A stretch of DNA of 8,408 nt from an uncultured Kouleothrix sp. (GCA_937858455.1 CALLYN010000892.1:1-8408), one strand, 5' to 3'; counted from the stretch's first letter, positions 1 through 5,525 are shown. Numbers and translations are program-made. Notes: generated from the sequence alone by a model not told the origin.

Positions 1-1
1 G

Positions 2-451
2 GGCATCAATACATACGAAGTACTGGAAGCAGCCGGCACCAAATGGAATTTTCTGAAATTCCAACCGGGTTTGGTGGGCGGTCACTGCATTGGAGTAGAT
101 CCTTACTACCTCACTTATAAATCAAAAGAGTTGGGATACGATAGCCAGGTAATACTTGCCGGCCGTGTCATCAACGACGGCATGGCATCTTATGTGGCCA
201 AAAAAGTACTGCAGTTTATCATCCAGAACAATGGCAATGTAAAAGATAGCAAAGTACTGGTGATGGGTGCTACGTTCAAAGAGAACGTAAGCGATATCCG
301 CAATAGCAAGGTTGCGGATGTGGTGAAAGAACTGAAATCCTATTCGCTGAATGTAGATGTTACCGATCCGCATGCTGAAAGCGATGAAGTGAAACACGAA
401 TATGGATTTGAACTGAACAACAACATCGGCAACGATTACGATGCGGTGGTC
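2..451 (+). CDS. Nucleotide-sugar dehydrogenase, C-terminal fragment (VipA/TviB-like), open at left edge
   Basis: The frame is open from base 2, so the real start lies outside the window. The translation shows the end of the central domain and the C-terminal NAD-binding domain of the UDP-glucose/GDP-mannose dehydrogenase family. GLVGGHCIGVDPYYL (about 68-112) carries the family's catalytic Cys in GGHCIGVDP, and KVLVMGATFKENVSDIRNSK follows. It most resembles the UDP-HexNAc 6-dehydrogenases of capsule or O-antigen synthesis (VipA/TviB/WbpA type), which oxidise C6 of a UDP-amino sugar to a uronic acid. Codon use (AAA, GAA, AAT, TAT) is unlike everything after ~450 and suggests Bacteroidota. Similarity stops after NDYDAVV, where the family normally continues for several dozen residues. 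The end given is the estimated break, not a stop codon. Family assignment is firm; the exact substrate is inference. Confidence 0.85.
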
Positions 452-712
452 TGCGCCAGCCGCGAACTGCGCGATCGGCTCGCGGCTGGCTGGGCGCCCT
501 GGCTGAGCGCGCAGGATCGCCAGCGCTTCCGGCCGCATGTCACCATCCAGAACAAGGTAGCGCCCGAGCAGGCGCGCCAGCTGCACACCGCGCTCGCGGC
601 TGGCTGGGCGGCGCTGCCGGCGCGCGGCGAGGGGCTGCTGCTGTGGCGCTACCTGGGCGGGCCGTGGGAGCCTGTGGCTGAAGAGCGCTTCGCAAGCGCC
701 AGCCAGGCGTAG
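452..712 (+). pseudogene. 2'-5' RNA ligase family protein, C-terminal half only
   Basis: From about base 452 the same frame becomes GC-rich and reads as the C-terminal half of a 2'-5' RNA ligase/cyclic phosphodiesterase (2H) superfamily protein. RFRPHVTIQNKV contains the second HxT motif (His codon at 536-538), and LLLWRYLGGPWEPV is typical of bacterial members. The first HxT motif and the N-terminal lobe are missing: only about 86 codons remain where the family usually has about 170-190, so this piece could not form the two-histidine active site. It has no start of its own and is joined in frame to the dehydrogenase fragment. The parent gene was probably intact in the Chloroflexota genome and was cut by the join. 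The stop TAG is at 710-712. Fold assignment is fairly confident; its cellular RNA substrate is unknown. Confidence 0.7.
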
Positions 713-781
713 CGCGTATGGTATCGTTCTTGCATCCTGCTAGGTACGCTGTACTTGGGGGATCCGGGGCATGAAAACGAG

Positions 782-821
782 TTTGGCGGTACAGTCGGAG
801 GAATCCGACTGTACCGCCAAA
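782..821 (-). terminator. Perfect 18-bp hairpin, probable tRNA-Asn terminator
   Basis: Arm TTTGGCGGTACAGTCGGA (782-799) is exactly complementary to 804-821, with a 4-nt GGAA loop. It lies 7 nt beyond the 3' end of the minus-strand tRNA. On that strand it is followed by CTCGTTTTC, a short and imperfect U tract. Position and stem strength suggest intrinsic termination of the tRNA transcript. It could also stop read-through from the ligase side, although there is no U run on the plus strand. Confidence 0.6.
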
Positions 822-828
822 GCTTTAC

Positions 829-903
829 TGGCTCCCCGACCAGGATTCGAACCTGGAACCTACTGATTAACAGTCAGCCGCTCTACCGTTGAGCTATCGG
901 GGA
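829..903 (-). tRNA. tRNA-Asn (anticodon GUU), CCA encoded
   Basis: Read on the minus strand, a complete cloverleaf is visible. The acceptor stem is TCCCCGA (903-897) with TCGGGGA (839-833). The D arm contains AGCTCAACGGTAGAGC. The anticodon loop CTGTTAA (873-867) has anticodon GTT at 871-869. The T arm contains GGTTCGAATCC. Discriminator G is at 832 and a genomically encoded CCA at 831-829. GUU decodes both asparagine codons. Without the CCA the gene would be 832-903. It has its own strong promoter upstream and a hairpin downstream, so it is an independent single-gene unit, divergent from the regulator gene. Confidence 0.97.
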
Positions 904-920
904 TCGCCGTAACACCGGGG

Positions 921-949
921 ATTATACACAGCATCACAATGTATGTCAA
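921..949 (-). promoter_or_regulatory. Consensus sigma70-type promoter of tRNA-Asn
   Basis: On the minus strand, TTGACA (949-944), a 17-bp spacer and TATAAT (926-921) match the ideal housekeeping promoter at all twelve hexamer positions with optimal spacing. The predicted transcription start near 914 leaves a 5' leader of about 10 nt before the tRNA, to be removed by RNase P. This fits a constitutive, highly expressed stable-RNA gene. Confidence 0.85.
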
Positions 950-950
950 G

Positions 951-978
951 CTGCCGCGCAGCCGATTCGCGCTATAAT
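951..978 (+). promoter_or_regulatory. Probable promoter of the dhaR-like gene
   Basis: A perfect -10 TATAAT lies at 973-978, 32 nt before the start codon. The best -35 is the poor CTGCCG at 951-956 (16-bp spacer). It abuts the -35 of the divergent tRNA promoter with one base between them. A strong -10 with a weak -35 suggests low or regulated expression. A lone TTGCAA (992-997), resembling half of the operator proposed upstream of glpF, lies near +8 and might allow autoregulation; that is inference. Confidence 0.55.
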
Positions 979-1010
979 GGGCGCACGATCATTGCAACCC
1001 CCGAGGGCCT

Positions 1011-2990
1011 ATGACCATCGCGTCGGACGAGATCGCGCTACGCGCGTGGGATGCCTTTCAGCGCGACGGTAGATGCGACGAGGCAATCATCGCGCCGCCG
1101 ATCGTGCGCTCGTGGCAGCGCTGTGCCGCAGTGCCGCTGAACCCGTACCGCACCGGCGCGCCGGCCAGCCCGGCCCGGCCGACGCTCGACGCCGCGCAGG
1201 AGGCGCTGGTGACGCTGGCGCGGCCGTACATGGAAGACCTCTACCAGTTTGTCGAAGGCTCGGGCTTCGCGGTGCTCCTGGCCGACGCCAGCCCAACCGT
1301 GGTCGAGGTGATCGGCGACGCGCCGATGGTGGCTGCGCTGCGCGCCCAGGGGATGCTGCGCGGCGCCAGCCTGCGCGAGGATCAGATCGGCACGCTGGCG
1401 CTGAACCTGGCGCTGCACGAGGCGCTGCCCTGGCAGACGCGCGGCGCCGAGCATTTCTGCGCCTGCTACCACGAGCTGGCGTGCTCGGCCGCGCCGATCT
1501 TCGACGTTGGCGGCCAGGCCATGGGCGCTATTGGCGTGATCGGCCTTGCCGCCGCCGCGCACGCCCACACGCTCGGCATGGCCATCGCCGTGGCGCAGGC
1601 GATCCAGGCCCAGCTGCGCAACAACATGCTGCTGGCCGAAACCAACGATCACCTGGCCGAGCTGAACGCCGCGATCGAGGCGATGAGCGAGGGGCTCATC
1701 CTGCTCGACGCGCATGGCCGCCTCAGCAAGATCAACTCGCGCGCGGGCCAGATGCTCGGCCTCACGCCGCGTAGCGTGGCCGGCCGCCTGCTCGACGAGC
1801 TGATCGAGATGCCGACCGCGCTGGCCGACGCGCTCGAGCGCCGCCGCGATATCACCGACCAGGAGCTGCTGTTCCCCGGCCGCAAGGGCGCCGTGGCGGC
1901 GCTGTGCAGCCTGCGCCCGGTGTGGGATCGCAGCCGGCGCTACCTGGGCGCGCTGATCACCCTGCGCCCTGCCGATAGCGTGCAGCGCCTGGTGCAGCGT
2001 GTGGTCGGCGCGCAGGCGCGCTTCTCGTTCGCCGATATTATTGGCGAGAGCGCGGCGATGCAGGGCGCCGTGCGGCATGCGCGCGTTGCCGCCAACTCGC
2101 CGGCGCCGGTGCTGCTGCTGGGCGAGCCAGGCGTGGGCAAAGAGCTGATTGCGCACGCCATCCACAATGCCAGCTCCCGCGCGCACGAGCCCTTTGTGCT
2201 GCTCAACTGCGCCGCGGTGCCGCGCGCGCTGCTGATGGGCGAGCTGCTGGGCTACGAGGGCAGCCAGAGCGGCCCTTCCGAGGGGCGGCCCGGCAAGATC
2301 GAGCTGGCCCACGGCGGCACGCTCATGCTCGAAGACGTCGGCTCGCTCACCGTCGAGGCGCAGACAAGCCTGCTGCGCGTGATCGAGACGCAGCACCTCA
2401 TTCGCCTGGGCGGCCAGCGCGTCGTGTCGGTGGATGTGCGGATCATTGCCACCAGCAACGCCGATCTCGAGCGCGCCGTGGCCGATGGCCGCTTCCGGCC
2501 CGAGCTGTTCTACCGGCTCAGCGTGCTGACGATCGAGATCCCGCCGCTGCGCGCGCGCGGCGACGATGTGCTGCTGCTGCTCGACCAGATTCTGGCGGTG
2601 ATGGCGCGCCGCATCGGCCGCCAGGTGCTGTTCGCGCCCGAGGCGCTCAGCGCAATGCGCGCCTACTCGTGGCCCGGCAATGTGCGCGAGCTCGAGGCGG
2701 TGCTCGAGCGCCTGACCCACCTGACCGAGAAAAGCGTGCTTACGCTGGCCGACCTGCCGCCGATGCTGGCGCAGACCGCCCCGGCGCCGGCTATGCCGGC
2801 CACTCCCGCCGAGCGCCTGTACGACCGCCAGGCCATGGCCGAGCGCGAGGCGATCGTGCGCGCCGGCCGCGAGTCCGCCGGGCACTTGGGGCATATCGCC
2901 GAGCGATTGGGCATCAGCCGCGCTACGCTCTGGCGCAAAATGAAGCTGTATGGCCTCACCAAAGAGCACTTCTGGCAAACGCAGCAGTAG
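1011..2990 (+). CDS. dhaR: DhaR-like transcriptional activator (GAF-PAS-AAA+-Fis HTH) lacking GAFTGA
   Basis: 659 aa, close to the E. coli DhaR/AcoR family length. Residues ~30-200 form the GAF-like sensor that begins with VRSWQRC. A PAS domain follows (~215-325), then an AAA+ domain (~340-570): Walker A GEPGVGKE (371-378), Walker B-like LMLED (438-442), a conserved RFRPELFYR segment (494-502) and sensor II WPGNVRELE (554-562). A Fis-type helix-turn-helix ends the protein (~625-650, ISRATLWRKMKLYGL). The GAFTGA loop expected after ELLGYE (411-416) is replaced by GSQSGPSEGRPGK, and the Walker B acidic pair reads ED instead of DE. From memory, E. coli DhaR also lacks GAFTGA and activates a sigma70 promoter, with DhaK as antagonist and DhaL as coactivator. 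Start ATG 1011 has GAGG at 1003-1006. The adjacent glycerol/dihydroxyacetone operon supports a DhaR role; the specific ligand is not visible. Confidence 0.85.
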   Translation: MTIASDEIALRAWDAFQRDGRCDEAIIAPPIVRSWQRCAAVPLNPYRTGAPASPARPTLDAAQEALVTLARPYMEDLYQFVEGSGFAVLLADASPTVVEVIGDAPMVAALRAQGMLRGASLREDQIGTLALNLALHEALPWQTRGAEHFCACYHELACSAAPIFDVGGQAMGAIGVIGLAAAAHAHTLGMAIAVAQAIQAQLRNNMLLAETNDHLAELNAAIEAMSEGLILLDAHGRLSKINSRAGQMLGLTPRSVAGRLLDELIEMPTALADALERRRDITDQELLFPGRKGAVAALCSLRPVWDRSRRYLGALITLRPADSVQRLVQRVVGAQARFSFADIIGESAAMQGAVRHARVAANSPAPVLLLGEPGVGKELIAHAIHNASSRAHEPFVLLNCAAVPRALLMGELLGYEGSQSGPSEGRPGKIELAHGGTLMLEDVGSLTVEAQTSLLRVIETQHLIRLGGQRVVSVDVRIIATSNADLERAVADGRFRPELFYRLSVLTIEIPPLRARGDDVLLLLDQILAVMARRIGRQVLFAPEALSAMRAYSWPGNVRELEAVLERLTHLTEKSVLTLADLPPMLAQTAPAPAMPATPAERLYDRQAMAEREAIVRAGRESAGHLGHIAERLGISRATLWRKMKLYGLTKEHFWQTQQ

Positions 2991-3017
2991 ATTATACCGA
3001 CACAATAGCTCTACACA

Positions 3018-3069
3018 TGTTGCATTTGTGCAATAGTTGCTGAAATATCTTGTTGCAATATTGCGATAG
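3018..3069 (+). promoter_or_regulatory. Twin operator-like sites, TGTTGCA-N4-TGCRATAG, 33 bp apart
   Basis: Site 1 (3018-3036) is TGTTGCA-TTTG-TGCAATAG and site 2 (3051-3069) is TGTTGCA-ATAT-TGCGATAG. Each has an inverted-repeat core TTGCA-N4-TGCRA plus identical flanks, and their centres (3026.5 and 3059.5) are 33 bp apart, about three helical turns. They sit about 74 and 107 bp upstream of the predicted start of the glpF transcript, a typical place for an activator acting on a sigma70 promoter. They are the best candidate binding sites for the neighbouring DhaR-like protein; that link is inference. Confidence 0.65.
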
Positions 3070-3099
3070 GTTTGTTTCAAAGAGTGCCTTCGATCCCTA

Positions 3100-3127
3100 T
3101 TGACTTTGTTTAAACTTATGGTACGAT
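3100..3127 (+). promoter_or_regulatory. Predicted main promoter of the glpF-dhaKL-glpK-dhaM operon
   Basis: TTGACT (3100-3105), a 16-bp spacer and TACGAT (3122-3127) form a good sigma70-type promoter in a locally AT-rich stretch, with transcription expected to start near 3134. No sigma54 -24/-12 (GG/GC) element is apparent here, consistent with the regulator's missing GAFTGA motif. The leader to the glpF start codon would be about 530 nt. A second, shorter-range promoter cannot be excluded (for example around TTGGTA 3370-3375 with TATATG 3394-3399). Confidence 0.6.
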
Positions 3128-3139
3128 CTGCGCGCAGAT
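3126..3139 (+). promoter_or_regulatory. Perfect 14-bp palindrome over the predicted transcription start
   Basis: ATCTGCGCGCAGAT is exactly self-complementary. It overlaps the last bases of the -10 box and the expected +1, where a bound repressor would block initiation. The repressor is unknown; its sequence differs from the TTGCA repeats upstream, so a second regulator would be needed. As RNA it could also form the 5' end structure of the transcript. Confidence 0.45.
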
Positions 3140-3391
3140 GTGACTATTCCAAAAGAATCACCAAGCCGTGCCCGCAATACCACAGGTGATTTGCCACATC
3201 ACAGCTATCCAGGTGGGTTTGACGTGCAAAGGGGCGCTGTCGGTACTCGCGCTGGCATCCACACGAGACAACGACCTTATTCCAGCACCTTTTCGCGCCT
3301 AATTAAAGAGCCTATGTGAGGTTTCGTCCGAGCTGATGCGCTACGGGCGCTCATTCGCTGTACCCTGGTTTGGTACATCACGATCATAACG

Positions 3392-3412
3392 CGTATATGC
3401 GTCGCATATACG
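3392..3412 (+). repeat. 21-bp operator-like inverted repeat in the leader
   Basis: CGTATATGCG (3392-3401) and CGCATATACG (3403-3412) are exact inverted copies around a single central T. The one-base centre is too tight for a full RNA hairpin, so a DNA-binding dimer site is more likely. Fifteen bases upstream is a 6-bp stem with a 7-nt loop (TGTACC 3359-3364 with GGTACA 3372-3377). Confidence 0.5.
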
Positions 3413-3571
3413 TGTGCTTTGGTTCGCCGTTGGCACCTAACGGTGCTGGGCGCCGCGTGTTTGGCATACCGCGCTCGCGCCAGCGACTCCATCGCGCGTG
3501 CCTGAAGAAAGGAGGCTATCGGGCAATCCAGCACGATCGATTCGAACGAGCGGCCAGCAACCAGGGATCTT

Positions 3572-3612
3572 GCCGTGCCACGCAGCACGGCTGCCAATCA
3601 GCGGTGATTGGC
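3572..3612 (+). other. Two adjacent perfect hairpins just upstream of glpF
   Basis: Hairpin A has GCCGTGC (3572-3578), a 6-nt loop and GCACGGC (3585-3591). One base later, hairpin B has GCCAATCA (3593-3600), loop GCGG and TGATTGGC (3605-3612). Both stems are exact. There is no U run after either, so simple termination is unlikely. They lie about 37 nt before the glpF ribosome binding site and could stabilise the message or be part of a leader RNA switch. Confidence 0.5.
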
Positions 3613-3661
3613 TCGGGCGAACGGTTTCGGTTTCCGCGAAGCTGCATTAAGGAGAAAGAAC

Positions 3662-4372
3662 ATGTTCCTCGCTGAGATGTTCGGGACAATGGTGCTCATC
3701 CTGCTGGGCGACGGTGTCGTCGCCAACGTGTTGCTGAACAAGTCGAAGGGCCAGAACTCGGGCTGGATCGTCATCACCGCCGGGTGGGCGTTTGGCGTGA
3801 TGTGCGGCGTGTTTACATCGCAAGCGCTGGGCGGGCCTGGCTCGCTGAACCCGGCTGGCGAGATCGCCGGCATTATCGCCGGCGGCGCCGACCCGAGCAA
3901 GGCTATTCTTAACATCGCCGGCCAGTTCGTCGGCGCGTTCCTCGGCGCGGTGCTGGTGTACCTGGTGTACCTGCCGCACTGGCCAGAGACGAGCGACAAG
4001 GGCCTGAAGCTCGCGGTGTTCAGCACCGGCCCGGCCATCCGCAACACCGGCGCCAATGTGCTCACCGAGGTGATCGCGACATTCGCGCTCGTCTTCATTG
4101 TCAACTGCATTCTGAAGGTTGCCACCGGCGCCACCGCCGGCCTTGGACCGTACCTGGTCGGCGCGCTGATCTGGGGCCTGGGCCTGAGCCTCGGCGGCCC
4201 GACTGGCTACGCCCTGAACCCGGCCCGCGACCTTGGCCCGCGCATTGCGCATTTCTTGCTGCCCATCCCTGGCAAGGGCGACTCCGACTGGGGCTACTCG
4301 TGGATCCCGGTGGTAGGCCCGATCATCGGCGCGGTGATTGGCCTGATCGTCTTCAAGGCGGTGGCCGGCTAG
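3662..4372 (+). CDS. glpF: Glycerol facilitator (MIP family aquaglyceroporin)
   Basis: 236 aa integral membrane channel letting glycerol into the cytoplasm by facilitated diffusion. Six hydrophobic segments and both NPA half-helices are present: SLNPAGE (N63) and ALNPARDLGPR (N186). The D190 after NPAR is the classic marker of glycerol channels versus water-selective aquaporins, and the W in AGWAFGVM fits the selectivity-filter Trp. The first NPA box is unusual: the common SG-HLNPAVT is here GPGSLNPAGE. ATG 3662 is chosen because AAGGAG (3649-3654) precedes it by 7 nt and the protein then begins MFLAEMFGT, the normal start of TM1; an in-frame TTG at 3608 has no ribosome binding site. It is the first gene of the operon, 75 nt before dhaK, and makes glycerol the evident substrate of the cluster. 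Confidence 0.95.
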   Translation: MFLAEMFGTMVLILLGDGVVANVLLNKSKGQNSGWIVITAGWAFGVMCGVFTSQALGGPGSLNPAGEIAGIIAGGADPSKAILNIAGQFVGAFLGAVLVYLVYLPHWPETSDKGLKLAVFSTGPAIRNTGANVLTEVIATFALVFIVNCILKVATGATAGLGPYLVGALIWGLGLSLGGPTGYALNPARDLGPRIAHFLLPIPGKGDSDWGYSWIPVVGPIIGAVIGLIVFKAVAG

Positions 4373-4386
4373 TTTGTGGTATGGCC

Positions 4387-4427
4387 GCGAGTGCGCGGCG
4401 CGGCTGGTGCGCTGTGCCGCCACTCGC
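4387..4427 (+). other. Intercistronic hairpin between glpF and dhaK
   Basis: GCGAGTG (4387-4393) pairs with CACTCGC (4421-4427), and after one bulged C, GCGGC (4395-4399) pairs with GCCGC (4416-4420). This makes a 12-bp GC-rich stem with a 16-nt loop. It ends 6 nt before the dhaK Shine-Dalgarno sequence and has no U run. It is more likely an mRNA processing or stability element than a terminator, and might adjust dhaK relative to glpF. Confidence 0.5.
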
Positions 4428-4447
4428 CGACGCAAGGAGGTTCTACG

Positions 4448-5449
4448 GTGAAGAAGCTGATTAACTCGCCCGAGGGCGTCGTCAAAGACGCGCTGGCGGG
4501 CGTCGCCGCGGCGCATGGTGGCCTGGTGACGGTTCATTACGACCCCGATTATATCGTGCGCGCCGATGCCCCGGTGAAGGGTAAGGTCGGCATTATTTCG
4601 GGCGGCGGCAGCGGCCACGAGCCAATGCACGGCGGCTTCGTCGGGAGCGGCATGCTCGACGCAGCCTGCCCCGGCGCCGTGTTCACCTCGCCCGTGCCCG
4701 ACCAGATGCTGGCCGCCACCAAGGCCGTCGATGGCGGCGCAGGCGTGCTGCATATTGTCAAGAACTACACCGGCGACGTGATGAACTTCGAGATGGCGGC
4801 CGAGCTGGCCGCCGCCGAGGGCATTGAGGTGGCCGCGGTGGTGACGAACGACGACGTGGCGGTCGAGAATAGCACCTGGACGGCCGGCCGGCGCGGCGTG
4901 GGCGTGACGGTGCTGCTCGAAAAGATCGTCGGCGCGGCGGCCGAGGGCGGCGCCAACCTGGCCGAGTGCAAGCGCATCGCCGAGAAGGTGAACGGCCAGG
5001 GCCGCTCGATGGGCATGGCGCTCTCGGCCTGCACCGTGCCACACGCCGGCAAGCCCTCGTTCGAGCTGCCCGAAGACGAGATCGAAGTGGGCATTGGCAT
5101 CCACGGCGAGCCGGGCCGCCGCCGCGAGAAAATAGCCAACGCCGCCGCGATCACCGCGATGCTCACCGAGCCGATCCTGAGCGATCTGCCGTTCGCCAGC
5201 GGCGATAACGTGCTGGCGTTCGTGAATGGCATGGGCGGCACGCCGCTGATCGAGCTGTACGTGGTGTACAACGAGCTCAACAAAATTCTCGGCGAGCACG
5301 GCATCACGATCACGCGCAACCTGATCGGCAGCTATATCACTTCGCTCGAGATGGCCGGCTGCTCGATCACGCTGCTGAAGCTGGACGACGAGCTGACCAA
5401 GCTGTGGGACGCTCCGGTGCTGACGCCGGCTCTACGCTGGGGCGCGTAG
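4448..5449 (+). CDS. dhaK: Dihydroxyacetone kinase subunit DhaK
   Basis: 333 aa, full length for the substrate-binding subunit of PEP-dependent dihydroxyacetone kinase, a cytosolic enzyme converting dihydroxyacetone to dihydroxyacetone phosphate. The catalytic set is complete: H57 in GGGSGHEP, D110 in NYTGDVMNF and H219 in GIGIHGEPG. These match E. coli H56, D109 and H218 with an offset of one; H218 holds the substrate covalently as a hemiaminal. GTG 4448 is the start, with AAGGAGG (4434-4440) 7 nt upstream and the usual beginning [12 protein letters not shown]. An in-frame ATG at 4381, near the end of glpF, has no ribosome binding site and would add a GC-rich extension unlike the family. In E. 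coli, DhaK also antagonises DhaR, so the DhaR-like gene upstream suggests the same feedback here (inference). It is followed by dhaL after 76 nt. Confidence 0.97.
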   Translation: MKKLINSPEGVVKDALAGVAAAHGGLVTVHYDPDYIVRADAPVKGKVGIISGGGSGHEPMHGGFVGSGMLDAACPGAVFTSPVPDQMLAATKAVDGGAGVLHIVKNYTGDVMNFEMAAELAAAEGIEVAAVVTNDDVAVENSTWTAGRRGVGVTVLLEKIVGAAAEGGANLAECKRIAEKVNGQGRSMGMALSACTVPHAGKPSFELPEDEIEVGIGIHGEPGRRREKIANAAAITAMLTEPILSDLPFASGDNVLAFVNGMGGTPLIELYVVYNELNKILGEHGITITRNLIGSYITSLEMAGCSITLLKLDDELTKLWDAPVLTPALRWGA

Positions 5450-5450
5450 G

Positions 5451-5515
5451 CAGCTTGCAGTATGCAGCTGGCAGTGCCATACTACTGCAAACTGCAAACT
5501 GCCAACTGCAAACTG
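5451..5515 (+). repeat. Heptamer-based inverted repeat between dhaK and dhaL
   Basis: The right arm is a tandem array of ACTGCAA (5484-5490, 5491-5497, ACTGCCA 5498-5504, 5505-5511, plus ACTG). The left arm holds three degenerate units of the reverse complement (TTGCAGT 5455-5461, ATGCAGC 5462-5468, TGGCAGT 5469-5475). Together they can fold into an imperfect hairpin filling nearly all of the gap, and the last unit abuts the dhaL ribosome binding site. It resembles the heptameric STRR sequences described in cyanobacteria. Confidence 0.75.
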
Positions 5516-5525
5516 GAGGGTAAGG

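Larger units (their letters stand above)
2991..3661 (+). promoter_or_regulatory. 671-bp gene-free control region and long glpF leader
   Basis: I see no convincing gene here. It is AT-richer than its surroundings at 2991-3130, then mixed. From left to right it holds twin operator-like repeats, a sigma70-type promoter, a palindrome over the predicted start, and about 530 nt of apparent untranslated leader with several inverted repeats (3156-3202, 3359-3377, 3392-3412, 3433-3446, 3572-3591, 3593-3612). An unused Shine-Dalgarno-like AAAGGAGG lies at 3508-3515. Short open frames on both strands are Arg/Cys/His-rich, lack ribosome binding sites and look like chance. I recognise no known riboswitch class. 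Confidence 0.6.

Noticed and set aside
1038..3080. Open frame of about 680 codons antisense to the dhaR-like gene
   Set aside because: Arg/His/Ala/Gln-rich translation with no family motifs and no ribosome site; a by-product of strong GC codon bias in the real gene.
3320..3360. CTGATG-type core suggesting a hammerhead ribozyme
   Set aside because: The required CTGATGA and GAAA core elements do not occur in the correct order on either strand.
3525..3570. GATTCGAAC resembling a tRNA T loop
   Set aside because: The flanking 5-bp T stem does not pair and no acceptor or anticodon arm can be built.
3608..3661. Longer glpF starting at TTG 3608
   Set aside because: No Shine-Dalgarno before it, while AAGGAG is well placed for ATG 3662; the extension is basic and unlike family N-termini.
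3370..3675. Possible 101-aa protein just before glpF on the plus strand
   Set aside because: No ribosome site, Arg/Cys/His-rich, overlaps the hairpins and the glpF start, and resembles nothing I know.
3647..5299. Open frame of about 550 codons antisense to glpF and dhaK
   Set aside because: It crosses two well-supported genes, has low-complexity basic composition and no recognisable domain.
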